Part shown: piece by piece, positions 33,071-41,869 of the stretch
Numbering within the stretch: position 1 is the stretch's first letter
How the letters are laid out: each line of letters begins with the position of its first letter
Source: VFJL01 sp043721435
GTDB taxonomy: Bacteria; Pseudomonadota; Gammaproteobacteria; Burkholderiales; Nitrosomonadaceae
Assembly (NCBI GenBank): GCA_043721435.1
Contig: JAYSQR010000052.1
Span: 1 to 63,579, forward strand
Reading direction: 5' to 3'
DNA length: 63,579 nt
Notes under the pieces: model-generated
What the model was told of the DNA's origin: nothing
Databases searched by the model: none
What the model saw: only the letters and a program-made list of their open reading frames with translations
Position numbers and translations under genes: made by a program

Positions 33071-34363
33071 GTGGCAGAGACTAAACAGGTATTGGTCCCA
33101 GACATCGGCGACTTCAAAGATGTTCCCGTGATCGAAGTGCTGGTAAAAGCCGGCGACACGGTCAAGATGGAAGACCCGCTGATTTCCCTGGAATCGGACA
33201 AGGCAACGATAGAAGTACCTTCTCCTTTTGACGGAGTAATCAAAGAAGTAGGGGTCAAGGTGGGCGACAAGGTTTCCGAGGACTCGCTCATTCTGACAAT
33301 GGAGGTCTCCGCAGCCAGCAAGGTGGCTATAGCTCCCCGTATACCTGCTGCCGCTCCTGTGGTGGCTGCTCCCGAGTCAACCCCGATCCGCATTTCGCAG
33401 TCGCCTCGTCAACCCCCACCTACCATCCCCGCGCCGATGGATGAAGCTGCTTTTGCTAAGGCGCATGCCGGCCCCTCAGTGCGGCGCTTCGCGCGTGAAT
33501 TGGGTGTGAATCTTGGCTTGGTCAAAGGCAGCGGGCCAAAGCAACGCATACTCAAGGAAGATGTCCAGTCTTATGTCAAGACTGCATTAGCGAAACCGCG
33601 TGGCGGCGATAGTGAGGGACTCAATCTGCTGCCATGGCCACAAGTGAATTTCGCCAAATTCGGTCCGGTGGAATTGAAGCCATTGTCGCGTATCCAGAAA
33701 ATGGCGGGTGCGAACTTGCACCGCAACTGGGTGATGATCCCGCATGTCACCCAGTTCGACGAGGCCGACATCACCGACCTGGAAGCCCTGCGCAAGCAAT
33801 CCAATGAAACCGCGGGGAAAAACGGAGTCAAGATCACGCTGCTGGCCTTCCTGATGCAGGCAGCGATAGCAGCACTGAAAAAATTCCCGGAATTCAACGC
33901 TTCGCTCGACAGCAGTAGCGATGGAATGAATCTGGTGATCAAGAACTACTACCACTTTGGCTTTGCTGCAGATACGCCTCATGGCCTGATGGTGCCGGTA
34001 ATCCGTGACGTGGAGCAGAAAGGCGTGGTTGCCATTGCCGGGGAGTTGGGTCATCTTTCTGCCCTCGCCCGCGAAGGCAGGCTGAAGCCTGCCGAAATGC
34101 AGGGTGCCAGCTTTACCATTTCCAGCCTGGGTGGTATCGGCGGTACGGCCTTTACCCCCATCATTAATGCACCGGAAGTCGCCATTCTGGGCATTTCCCG
34201 CGCCAGTATGAAACCGGTTTATCGCGACGGTCAATTTATCCCGCGTCTGATGCTGCCGCTATCCCTATCCTACGATCACCGCGTAATCGACGGTGCATCC
34301 GCTGCACGTTTCACCACATACCTGGCCAAGGTGTTAGCCGATACGCAGCGGGTATTGTTGTGA
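33071..34363 (+). CDS. aceF: Dihydrolipoamide acetyltransferase (E2 of pyruvate dehydrogenase)
   Basis: About 430 residues with one N-terminal lipoyl domain (lipoyl Lys K44 in ESDKATIEVPSP), a Pro/Ala-rich linker, a peripheral-subunit-binding domain (GPSVRRFARELGVNLGLVKG) and the catalytic core ending SYDHRVIDGASAARF (HxxxDG). I prefer the GTG at 33071 (M-AETKQVLVPDIGDF), preceded by gaaggaaa and matching family N-termini. In-frame ATG 33053 and TTG 33047 would add a few residues. No lpd (E3) follows, so E3 is encoded elsewhere. Confidence 0.95.
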   Translation: MAETKQVLVPDIGDFKDVPVIEVLVKAGDTVKMEDPLISLESDKATIEVPSPFDGVIKEVGVKVGDKVSEDSLILTMEVSAASKVAIAPRIPAAAPVVAAPESTPIRISQSPRQPPPTIPAPMDEAAFAKAHAGPSVRRFARELGVNLGLVKGSGPKQRILKEDVQSYVKTALAKPRGGDSEGLNLLPWPQVNFAKFGPVELKPLSRIQKMAGANLHRNWVMIPHVTQFDEADITDLEALRKQSNETAGKNGVKITLLAFLMQAAIAALKKFPEFNASLDSSSDGMNLVIKNYYHFGFAADTPHGLMVPVIRDVEQKGVVAIAGELGHLSALAREGRLKPAEMQGASFTISSLGGIGGTAFTPIINAPEVAILGISRASMKPVYRDGQFIPRLMLPLSLSYDHRVIDGASAARFTTYLAKVLADTQRVLL

Positions 34364-34449
34364 GAAATAGGTATCATCACAAAGGTACGAAAGCGGGAAG
34401 ATTGTCAGAAATTTCCTGCGTGCCAGCGTTTGCCGTGTTCCAATAGACG

Positions 34450-35124
34450 ATGTCTAGGTTCGAGCCCTCTTTCATCGGTATTTTCGGCGGCACCTTCGAT
34501 CCCATCCATTATGGTCACTTGCGCATCGCCGAGGAAGTCGTCGAGACGATCAGCCTGCGCGAGATGCGCTTTGTTCCTGCCGGGATGCCCCGTTTGCGCT
34601 CGGCTCCCGTCGCATCGCCGCAGCACCGTGCAGCGATGGTACACGCAGCCATCCAGAACAATCCCAGATTTGTTCTGGACGAACGCGAGTCCCGTCGTCC
34701 TGGAATGAGCTACAGCGTAGAGTCGCTACGCGAGCTCCGACAGGAAATGGGGAAAAATGTCACTTTATGCTTCGTCATGGGCGCAGATGCTTTCATGAGA
34801 CTTGCCGAATGGCATAGTTGGCGTGAACTGTTCAAGCTATGCCATATCATTATTGCTGCCCGCCCTGGCCATGCGCTGGCAACCAATCATGACGTCTTGC
34901 CGCAGGAATTAAGAGAAGAATGTGCACAACGCTGGGTATCCAGCGCAGGCAGTCTCAAAGGCGCGTCCAACGGATTGATTTATGTCGCGCCGACAACTCT
35001 GCTAGATATTTCCGCAACCGCCATTCGCACCCGCATTAGCGCCAAGAGTAGCGTGCGCTATTTGCTTCCGGACGCAGTTCTCGATTATATTGAAACGAAT
35101 CACTTGTACTCAGGAGAAGAATGA
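34450..35124 (+). CDS. nadD: Nicotinate-nucleotide adenylyltransferase
   Basis: 224 residues of the nucleotidyl-transferase superfamily with IGIFGGTFDPIHYGHLRIAEE (HxGH-type site) and the C-terminal ISATAIRTRI motif. It makes deamido-NAD from nicotinate mononucleotide. It overlaps the following rsfS by four bases (ATGA), forming the common nadD-rsfS-rlmH unit. Confidence 0.96.
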   Translation: MSRFEPSFIGIFGGTFDPIHYGHLRIAEEVVETISLREMRFVPAGMPRLRSAPVASPQHRAAMVHAAIQNNPRFVLDERESRRPGMSYSVESLRELRQEMGKNVTLCFVMGADAFMRLAEWHSWRELFKLCHIIIAARPGHALATNHDVLPQELREECAQRWVSSAGSLKGASNGLIYVAPTTLLDISATAIRTRISAKSSVRYLLPDAVLDYIETNHLYSGEE

Positions 35125-35567
35125 AACTTGATAAGCTGGTAAACATAGTTATTACTGCACTGGAAGAAATCAAAGCGCACGATATCACGGTGCTGGAAGT
35201 GACTGACGTCACTACTTTGTTTGATCGCATGATCATTGCCAGCGCGGATTCCACCCGTCAGACCAGAGCATTGGCAAACAACGTGCAGGAAAAAGTCAGA
35301 GCCGGCGGTGGTGCAGTATACGGCATAGAAGGTGGGGAGACCGGCGAGTGGGTACTGGTGGATCTGGGTGATGTGCTGGTACACATCATGCAAACCAATG
35401 TGCGTATCCATTATAATCTGGAAGAATTGTGGGCGGGAGCAGTAGCGGCGAAGGTGAAAAAGATTACTGTCGGCGCAAGCAAGAGCAAGGCGACTGCTAG
35501 ACCACGCAAGGCCCCGCTTAAACCGGCTGCTGCCGCCAAAAGAACCAGACCCAAGCAGCCTGAGTAA
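35121..35567 (+). CDS. rsfS: Ribosomal silencing factor RsfS
   Basis: 148 residues. The core is typical (ITALEEIKAHDITVLEVTDV, FDRMIIASADSTRQTRALAN, GEWVLVDLGDVLVHIMQ). It binds ribosomal protein L14 and blocks subunit joining in starvation. A basic Lys/Arg/Ala/Pro tail of about 35 residues (KSKATARPRKAPLKPAAAAK) extends beyond the usual end, perhaps aiding rRNA contact. It starts at the ATGA overlap with nadD. Confidence 0.95.
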   Translation: MKLDKLVNIVITALEEIKAHDITVLEVTDVTTLFDRMIIASADSTRQTRALANNVQEKVRAGGGAVYGIEGGETGEWVLVDLGDVLVHIMQTNVRIHYNLEELWAGAVAAKVKKITVGASKSKATARPRKAPLKPAAAAKRTRPKQPE

Positions 35568-35575
35568 TCTTAACC

Positions 35576-36046
35576 ATGAAATTCCTCATCTTGGCGGTCG
35601 GCAACAAAATGCCGGGGTGGGTAGAAACCGGTTTTGTCGAATACGCCAAGCGCATGCCACATGAAGCCAGCATTGAGTTACTGGAAATCAAACCGGAAAA
35701 ACGTGGTGGCGGCAAAAAAGTAGCACAGCTGCTGGCTGCTGAGGGTGCACGTATTCTGGCGGCACTCCCCCCAAGATGCCGTACCGTGGCGATGGATGAA
35801 ACAGGCCAACAGTGGACTACGGTCAAACTGGCTGAGTCCATCAGCGGCTGGATGAGAAATGGCGGGGATACCGCGTTCATCATCGGTGGCGCGGATGGAC
35901 TTGACGCCAACATCAAGAATTCAGCGGATGAAATATTGGCGTTGTCTGCTCTGACACTGCCGCACGGTTTGGCGCGAGTGCTACTGGCAGAGCAACTGTA
36001 CCGTGCGGTGTCACTCATCAAACGACACCCTTACCATCGGAAATGA
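35576..36046 (+). CDS. rlmH: 23S rRNA pseudouridine-1915 N3-methyltransferase
   Basis: 156-residue SPOUT methyltransferase: MKFLILAVGNKMPGWVETGF, the knot segments AFIIGGADGLDANI and LSALTLPHGLARVLLAEQLY, and the terminal HPYHRK that contacts the active site. It modifies helix 69 of 23S rRNA. It begins nine bases after rsfS, completing the nadD-rsfS-rlmH unit. Confidence 0.96.
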   Translation: MKFLILAVGNKMPGWVETGFVEYAKRMPHEASIELLEIKPEKRGGGKKVAQLLAAEGARILAALPPRCRTVAMDETGQQWTTVKLAESISGWMRNGGDTAFIIGGADGLDANIKNSADEILALSALTLPHGLARVLLAEQLYRAVSLIKRHPYHRK

Positions 36047-36200
36047 CTGTGCCCAAACTACTAGGCGTGGGAGATGAGCATCCTGTCACATGAATGTAAA
36101 TCTCTAAGTACTCTGCACATGAGTGCTCGACAAGTTCTGAGTTCCAACGTGAGTGTTTTATGAAACTGCATGATGAACGTATAGAGGGGATACCCGCATC

Positions 36201-36824
36201 ATGGTCCAACTAAAGAACCGCGTATATCTGGCATCCCGCAGTCTTCGCCGACGAGAGTTGCTGAAGCAGATTGGGGTGAATTTCGAATTGCTGTTGCTGC
36301 GCGAAACTCCACCCCGCGGAGTGGATATAGACGAAACTCCACTGCCAAATGAATCGCCGTCGGACTACGCCTGCCGCATCGCCAAGGCAAAGGCTGAGGC
36401 AGGGTGGATACAATTAATACAGCGCAGAATTCCGTTCCTGCCGGTACTCGCAGCAGACACGGTGGTATCGTTGAAGGGGGAAATTTTTGGCAAACCCGAG
36501 AACTCTGAACACGCAGAAGAAATGCTGGCCGCACTTTCCGGCCAGACTCATGAGGTGCTGACCGCAGTAGCGATGACTGAACTGGATAGAGTACGAGTGC
36601 ACCTCTCCACCACCTCGGTGCAGTTTCGTGATATCAGCAAGCGCGAAATCCGTGCGTACCTCGCCGTTAACGAGGCACATGACAAAGCGGGCACCTACGC
36701 AATCCAAGGGGTGGCGGCGATTTTCATAGCGGAGATTTCCGGCAGTTACAGCGGCGTAATGGGACTGCCGCTGTTTGAAACAGCACGGCTACTGGAAGAA
36801 TTCGGCGTGGAAGTGTTGCACTGA
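36201..36824 (+). CDS. maf: Maf-family nucleotide pyrophosphatase
   Basis: 207 residues with YLASRSLRRRELLKQIGVNF (the Maf start is normally SxSxxRRxLL), then VLAADTVVSLKGEIFGKP (catalytic Asp) and AGTYAIQGVAAIFIAEISGSYSGVMGLP. Maf proteins hydrolyse dTTP/UTP or modified nucleotides to monophosphates. Substrate subfamily is not certain. It is followed after 31 bases by rng, a common pairing. Confidence 0.92.
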   Translation: MVQLKNRVYLASRSLRRRELLKQIGVNFELLLLRETPPRGVDIDETPLPNESPSDYACRIAKAKAEAGWIQLIQRRIPFLPVLAADTVVSLKGEIFGKPENSEHAEEMLAALSGQTHEVLTAVAMTELDRVRVHLSTTSVQFRDISKREIRAYLAVNEAHDKAGTYAIQGVAAIFIAEISGSYSGVMGLPLFETARLLEEFGVEVLH

Positions 36825-36855
36825 GTCAACAGAAAACCACAGCGGGTCTTTATTT

Positions 36856-38307
36856 ATGAGCAGCGAAATTCTTGTCAATGTTACTCCGCAAGAAACCCGC
36901 GTTGCGGTGATGGAACAAGGTGTGGCGCAGGAGCTGCACATTGAGCGCACCAGCAGCTGCGGGATTGTCGGCAATATCTACAGTGGCCGCGTCAGTCGGG
37001 TACTCCCTGGAATGCAATCGGCTTTCATAGATATTGGTCATGATCGTGCCGCATTCCTGCACGTCGCTGATATTTGGGGGGTGCGCCAGAACGGAGATGC
37101 CGACAAACCTATTGAAAGGCTGCTACACGACGGCGAAAGTATTCTGGTCCAGGTCATTAAAGACTCCATCGGCACCAAGGGCGCACGTTTGTCCACCCAG
37201 ATCAGCATTGCTGGACGACTGCTGGTTTATCTTCCACAAGAATCTAATATCGGGGTCTCCCAACGTATTGAAAATGAAGCAGGGCGCGAGTTGCTGCGGG
37301 GGAAGCTGCAGCAATTGTTACCCCCTGACAGAAAGGGCGGCTACATCATTCGCACCATGGCGGAAGCCGCCAGCGAACATGATTTGCGTACGGATATAGA
37401 GTATCTGCATAAGCTGTGGCGCAATATCCAGGAGGGATCCACAGTCACCACCCCCACGCTGCTCTATCAGGATCTGACCCTCAGCCACCGCGTGCTGCGC
37501 GATTTCGTGGACGATGACACGGTACGCATTCTGGTGGACTCACGTGAGACCTTTCAGAAGATGGTTGCTTTTGCTCAAGACTATATGGTCAATGTGGTGG
37601 AGCGGGTAAATCATTATGCCGGAGAACGGCCATTGTTTGATCTGTATGGGGTGGAAGATGAAATCGAAAAGTCCCTGGCCAGACGGGTAAATTTAAAATC
37701 CGGTGGCTACCTCATCATCGACCAGACCGAAGCACTCACCACCGTGGATGTCAATACCGGTGGATTCATTGGCATACGCAGCTTCGACGATACTATTTTC
37801 AAAACCAATCTGGAAGCGGCACAAGTAATCGCACGCCAGTTGCGCCTGAGAAATCTGGGCGGCATCATCATCATCGACTTTATCGACATGGAAAATGAAG
37901 AGCACAAGAATGCCGTGCTCACTGAATTCAAAAAAGCATTAATCAAAGACCGGACGCGCATGACTGTAAGTGGGTTTACTGCGTTGGGACTGGTGGAAAT
38001 GACGCGCAAGCGTACCCGGGAGAGCCTTGCTCACATCCTGTGCGAACCCTGTCCCACCTGCCAGGGACGCGGCGAGGTCAGAACTGCACAAACGATGTGT
38101 TATGAGATCCTGCGTGAGTTGCTGCGTGAATCCCGCCAATTCGATGCCCGCGAATTTCGTATTCTTGCTTCGCAACAAGTAATTGATCTGTTCCTCGACG
38201 AAGAGTCCCAGAGCCTAGCGCAACTGGGCGACTTCATTGCCAAGCCCATTAGTCTGCAAGTGGAAGTGGCTTATACGCAGGAACAATATGATGTGATTTT
38301 GATGTAG
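36856..38307 (+). CDS. rng: Ribonuclease G
   Basis: 483 residues from ATG 36856 (MSSEILVNVTPQETRVAVME). It has an S1-like RNA-binding domain (about residues 37-120, GNIYSGRVSRVLPGMQSAFIDIG), the catalytic Asp pair region (TTVDVNTGGFIG and IIIDFIDMENEEHK) and a zinc-link CEPCPTCQG. It trims 16S rRNA 5' ends and some mRNAs. It lacks the long C-terminal scaffold of RNase E, so RNase G fits. Confidence 0.95.
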   Translation: MSSEILVNVTPQETRVAVMEQGVAQELHIERTSSCGIVGNIYSGRVSRVLPGMQSAFIDIGHDRAAFLHVADIWGVRQNGDADKPIERLLHDGESILVQVIKDSIGTKGARLSTQISIAGRLLVYLPQESNIGVSQRIENEAGRELLRGKLQQLLPPDRKGGYIIRTMAEAASEHDLRTDIEYLHKLWRNIQEGSTVTTPTLLYQDLTLSHRVLRDFVDDDTVRILVDSRETFQKMVAFAQDYMVNVVERVNHYAGERPLFDLYGVEDEIEKSLARRVNLKSGGYLIIDQTEALTTVDVNTGGFIGIRSFDDTIFKTNLEAAQVIARQLRLRNLGGIIIIDFIDMENEEHKNAVLTEFKKALIKDRTRMTVSGFTALGLVEMTRKRTRESLAHILCEPCPTCQGRGEVRTAQTMCYEILRELLRESRQFDAREFRILASQQVIDLFLDEESQSLAQLGDFIAKPISLQVEVAYTQEQYDVILM

Positions 38308-38460
38308 CGACTCACCGATGTGTCAGTCGCAAGCAAGAGTCCGCCTGCTTCCGCTCAGCGCCCGCCTTCCATTGTTCATGCCGGGACATAGCTTGGGGAG
38401 CTCCCGAATAAGCCCCCCTGCCAAGCGCGTCGCCGCGCCTGCAGGAAACTCGTGCAGAGG

Positions 38461-39660
38461 TCAGGTATGCGCTTTAGTCTCACTTTCCGGGGGAGCGACG
38501 TGAGTGAATTCTTCGCTGTCCTCATAAGCTAGCTGTGTCGTACCCGTAGCCTTGATTAGCTTGCCGGCAAGGAGGCCGCACCCTAGGGCCAGCGTCACGC
38601 TGACAACGATGCCAATGAATTGGACCCCTGCTATGCCTGGCACTACCATGATAGCGATCAATGCGCCTAGAATCCCCGGCATCCCATGCAGATTATGAAC
38701 TCCGCAAGTATCAACGATTTTGAAGCGTGCTTCCAATGCTGGCTGAATAAAGACATAGCCGATGACACAGACTGCCCCAGCCAGCAGGCCGATCCCGAAA
38801 GCACCTGCCGGTGACACGATATTGCAGGTCGAGCCGATGGCAACACCACCAGCGAGAGCCGCATTTGCCATGTCAACCATTGATGTTTTGCCCTTATGAA
38901 AGTACGAACTCAGGAAATAGGTGCTGATAGTGGCTCCGCACAGCGCGAGCACGGTATTGACCACGGTCTGCGGCATTTCTTCAAAAGGAACGATAGCCGT
39001 GGCGAAGCTGGGCCAGAAAAGCCACAACACCATCGAACCAAGCATCGCAAAACGATCGGAAGTGGCATCCGATTCTATCGGCTGACTACGCTGCAACTCA
39101 GTGGTCAGGGCGATGGATAGGCCCAGGCCAAAATAAGCGCCAAAGGCATGGATGATGACCGACCCGGCAGTATCCTGGAATCCTTTCGTGAAACCTAACG
39201 CACCATCCAGCACCAGATACTCATTCAGCAAATATGCCGGAATCAGGAAAAGTGCCAGCAGCGCGTATTGAAAAACCCGCAGACGTCCGAGCACAGCACC
39301 CATGGCAATCAATGCAGAAGCCACTGCAAATTCGGCGAACATCAAGGCTTCGATCGTATTTGGGGAAATTTCGTGGCCCATTATTCCGTTCGCACGCAAC
39401 AATATGTAGAGAGGGAGGCCCACTGCGACCACCAGATAGGTGCCAGTCGTGGCGCCGAATCCATATCTTCGGACGAATACCATAAGAAAACCGAAGCCCA
39501 CCAGCAACATCGCCAGGATGTGGATGACGTAGTTGTACTGCGCTACTTGTCGCGCTTCGCTGAGTTCGGAAACAGCCCCACCTTCACTTGCCCAGGCGCT
39601 GAAACACACCAGAAACAGATTCGCTACACCAGCTAGCGTCAAGCAGAGGCCTTTTTTCAT
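38461..39660 (-). CDS. rh50: Rh50-type ammonia/ammonium channel
   Basis: 399 residues from ATG 39660 (MKKGLCLTLAGVANLFLVCF), preceded by ggggggaag. A signal-like first segment is followed by 11 membrane helices. It matches the Rh rather than the Amt branch: FNYT-like QYNYVIHILAMLLVGFGFLM, the HAFGAYFGLGLSIALTT region (pore His), TSDRFAMLGSMVLWLFWPSF, AALAGGVAIGSTCN, and VDTCGVHNLHGMPGILG (second pore His). The wording is very like the Rh50 of Nitrosomonas europaea, whose structure is known and which conducts NH3/CO2-type gases. In an ammonia oxidiser it would admit substrate. The His-rich gene and dksA lie beyond. Confidence 0.93.
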   Translation of the reverse strand: MKKGLCLTLAGVANLFLVCFSAWASEGGAVSELSEARQVAQYNYVIHILAMLLVGFGFLMVFVRRYGFGATTGTYLVVAVGLPLYILLRANGIMGHEISPNTIEALMFAEFAVASALIAMGAVLGRLRVFQYALLALFLIPAYLLNEYLVLDGALGFTKGFQDTAGSVIIHAFGAYFGLGLSIALTTELQRSQPIESDATSDRFAMLGSMVLWLFWPSFATAIVPFEEMPQTVVNTVLALCGATISTYFLSSYFHKGKTSMVDMANAALAGGVAIGSTCNIVSPAGAFGIGLLAGAVCVIGYVFIQPALEARFKIVDTCGVHNLHGMPGILGALIAIMVVPGIAGVQFIGIVVSVTLALGCGLLAGKLIKATGTTQLAYEDSEEFTHVAPPESETKAHT

Positions 39661-40141
39661 TTTCTTCCCCCCATCTTCGGTAATTGTTCGACCTACCCCA
39701 GCGCAGAGTGTGAACCTCGGTGGCCATAAATACAATAGGGTTATGCTGTATAACTTGCTCTTGTCCGGAACATAATCCATTGCTGCAGAAAGAAAGAGCG
39801 TAGGGATATAGGAAAAACAAGATTGTTATGTAAGGTATTGAGAAATATAATAAAAACATATTGTTTGAGCGGGCCGGCAAAGCGCCGCATGATGATTCAT
39901 CCCGAAGAAAAGTGGCTGGCCAAACGGTTGTCCCTGGGTGGAGTATAAAGAAAGCGTCTTTATTTATTCCTGGCGGGCGGCGGGAGGCAGATGAAATGGC
40001 GCTTGCAGAAATCCTGTCTGTCAAATACTGGCAGCTTGCAAAACGGAAACCGTGTAAATAGATCCCGCGCGCCGTTATATGAGCGCCCGTGAAGCCTGGA
40101 TGATCAGAATCTGACAACCGTTACCTTGTTTGTTGCCGCGA
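39661..40141. other. Upstream region of the Rh50 gene
   Basis: About 480 bases with only one short plus-strand frame (39861-40061, 66 codons) that lacks a ribosome-binding site and family features. AT-rich stretches at 39780-39860 suit a promoter for the Rh50 gene on the minus strand. No regulatory palindrome is clear. Confidence 0.5.
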
Positions 40142-40180
40142 TAAAATGCAAACGGCCATCGATTATCGATGGCCGTTTGC
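40142..40180 (-). terminator. Terminator of the His-rich membrane-anchored protein gene
   Basis: A perfect pair of 16-base arms gcaaacggccatcgat / atcgatggccgtttgc around one base (40148-40180), followed on the minus strand by attttat. It lies about 45 bases beyond the stop of the gene at 40227-40826. Confidence 0.85.
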
Positions 40181-40226
40181 TTGAAAATGGGATTCCAGGA
40201 ATGACTAACTTTGGAACCTTTGAGTC

Positions 40227-40826
40227 CTACGTCGCCGCACCTGTCTTGCGGCGACGTAACCAGAAGAAAACCCCGACGCCAGCCGCACCCAGCAATAGCG
40301 CAATCTCCATTACCCCAGGACCGGAACCATGACTGCCGTGCCCGCCCCCTTCTCCTACTGTTAATGGGATGCGGGCCACTACCTTCATCGCACCAGCCTC
40401 CTCTGTCTCCAGCAGCACGGCATATTTGCCCAGGTCTGCCATGTTCACCTCTCCGAGTGAAATACTCCCGGATGGATATACCTTGGGTGGCAGGGACAGT
40501 ATTTCATGCCCATCTGGACCATGCCCTTCCATCACCACGCGCACAGCGAGCGGTATCTTGCGAGACTCAGGTTCGTTCAGATCCACAGACATAAGTATTA
40601 TCCCAGCCGCTGGTATCTGCTGGCAGAATGCGTGCATCGGAGGGATATCCCCCTTTGGTTTCTCGTAGGCACTGAAATTCACAGAGAAAACTCCTCCCTT
40701 GATGACACAGTCACCCGCATGATGACCTTCATGGGCAAGCATTAGTTGCGCATGGGCTGGTAGCGTTACCAGCATTATCAGCACGGCCCAACTCAACCGC
40801 TCAACCCATTCAGACACTCTGTTCAT
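40227..40826 (-). CDS. Uncharacterised His-rich periplasmic protein with C-terminal membrane anchor
   Basis: 199 residues. An N-terminal signal peptide (WAVLIMLVTLPAHAQ) is followed directly by AHEGHHAGDCVIKGG. The middle is a probable beta-sandwich (VFSVNFSAYEKPKG, AGIILMSVDLNEPESRKIPL, ISLGEVNMADLGKYAVLLET). Next come a GEGGGHGSHGSGPG linker, one membrane helix (IALLLGAAGVGVFFWL) and an RRRK stop-transfer tail. Histidine clusters at both ends and two cysteines suggest metal (perhaps copper) handling at the outer face of the inner membrane. I do not recognise a named family. It is a single gene with its own terminator, next to the Rh50 channel. Confidence 0.8.
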   Translation of the reverse strand: MNRVSEWVERLSWAVLIMLVTLPAHAQLMLAHEGHHAGDCVIKGGVFSVNFSAYEKPKGDIPPMHAFCQQIPAAGIILMSVDLNEPESRKIPLAVRVVMEGHGPDGHEILSLPPKVYPSGSISLGEVNMADLGKYAVLLETEEAGAMKVVARIPLTVGEGGGHGSHGSGPGVMEIALLLGAAGVGVFFWLRRRKTGAAT

Positions 40827-41243
40827 AACATCTCCGTATTTAATACCAAATTAATCGTATGCCTGGCCACCTTGCCTGGACAAATCACTTGCCGGATATC
40901 CCATGGAGCCGTGCGTTGATTCGCGCAGAGTCCCCACTGACAGGAGAGCCTCGAGAAGAGGGAACGTAACTCATACGCCCGACCGGACAAAGCCTTTATA
41001 TCAACCAAAGGGAGCGAGGGCGCGTGCCAATTCATGGAACATCCAAGTAATCGGATTGTATAACAAATTAAGCGAGAATAGGAAGCAGCGCGTTCAGGAA
41101 TATCGCCCACTTGATGGGATCGATGGGGCATTTTGGAAATAAAGAAAACTACCTTTCCCAATCTTGCGGAGAAACATTCCAGGAGACATAACCTACTGCG
41201 AATCCAGACGATTCTAATCTTCTGCGAACAGACGCATGTGTCG
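40827..41243. other. Divergent intergenic region between the His-rich gene and dksA
   Basis: About 420 bases, probably holding the promoter of the minus-strand gene on the left and the dksA promoter on the right. An open frame runs into dksA from 41133 but lacks a ribosome-binding site and DksA-like sequence in that part. Confidence 0.5.
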
Positions 41244-41272
41244 TTTAAAGAGACCCCTACTTGCTGTACAAT
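41244..41272 (+). promoter_or_regulatory. Candidate dksA promoter
   Basis: -35 tttaaa (41244-41249) and -10 tacaat (41267-41272) separated by 17 bases, 58 bases upstream of the chosen dksA start. The -10 matches the consensus at five of six positions. Confidence 0.45.
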
Positions 41273-41330
41273 GTCTTTTCTGATATTAAAGCGTCTCCAC
41301 GCACTAGCAGAAATTAAAAAGGATCCCAAG

Positions 41331-41756
41331 ATGCCGCAAGAACTACTACGTAAACAGGCTGCTCCTTACAAACCGAAAAAGGGGGAGAGCTACATGAGTT
41401 CTAAGCAGCTTATGCATTTTCGCAAGATACTGGAAGGCATGAAAATTGAGCTGGGACAGGATATAGACCGCACAGTCCACACCATGCAGGATGAGGCTAC
41501 GATTTTCGCCGACCCCAATGACCGCGCCAGCCAGGAGTCCGATATGGCGCTGGAACTGCGTAATCGCGATCGCGAGCGTAAGCTCATCAAAAAAATTGAT
41601 GAGACCATCGCCAAAATAGAAACAGGGGATTACGGTTACTGCGATAGCTGCGGTATTGAAATCGGACTGAAACGCCTGGAAGCTCGTCCCACCGCCACCC
41701 TTTGCATAGACTGCAAGACCCTCGACGAAATAAGAGAGAAGCAAATAGCCAAATAA
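41331..41756 (+). CDS. dksA: RNA polymerase-binding transcription factor DksA
   Basis: 141 residues from ATG 41331 (MPQELLRKQAAPYKPKKGES), preceded by aaaaagga. A coiled-coil hairpin (LMHFRKILEGMKIELGQDID) carries the acidic tip (ADPNDRASQESDMALELRNR). The zinc finger is CDSCG with CIDC. It acts with ppGpp at the polymerase secondary channel in the stringent response. Earlier in-frame starts exist, but the added residues do not resemble DksA. Confidence 0.94.
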   Translation: MPQELLRKQAAPYKPKKGESYMSSKQLMHFRKILEGMKIELGQDIDRTVHTMQDEATIFADPNDRASQESDMALELRNRDRERKLIKKIDETIAKIETGDYGYCDSCGIEIGLKRLEARPTATLCIDCKTLDEIREKQIAK

Positions 41757-41804
41757 AGCTGGCTGCTCATTTCCCATAGATGAGTCGCGCCTGCCTTACA
41801 AAAC

Positions 41805-41839
41805 AAAAAGCCCCGTATCTTGCGACACGGGGCTTTTTT
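41805..41839. terminator. Bidirectional terminator between dksA and pnp
   Basis: A 12-bp stem aaaaagccccgt / acggggcttttt with a 10-base loop. An A-run on the left and a T-run on the right allow termination of dksA on the plus strand and pnp on the minus strand, which converge here. Confidence 0.95.
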
Positions 41840-41869
41840 ACAAAAACGTGCTCAAATGGCAGCTACTTG

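Noticed and set aside
38308..38460. Terminator between rng and the Rh50 gene
   Set aside because: Only a 6-bp inverted repeat (gcgact/agtcgc) was found, with no T-run.
41133..41330. N-terminal extension of dksA from an upstream ATG
   Set aside because: The added residues are unlike DksA, a promoter-like sequence lies inside them, and ATG 41331 has a good ribosome-binding site.
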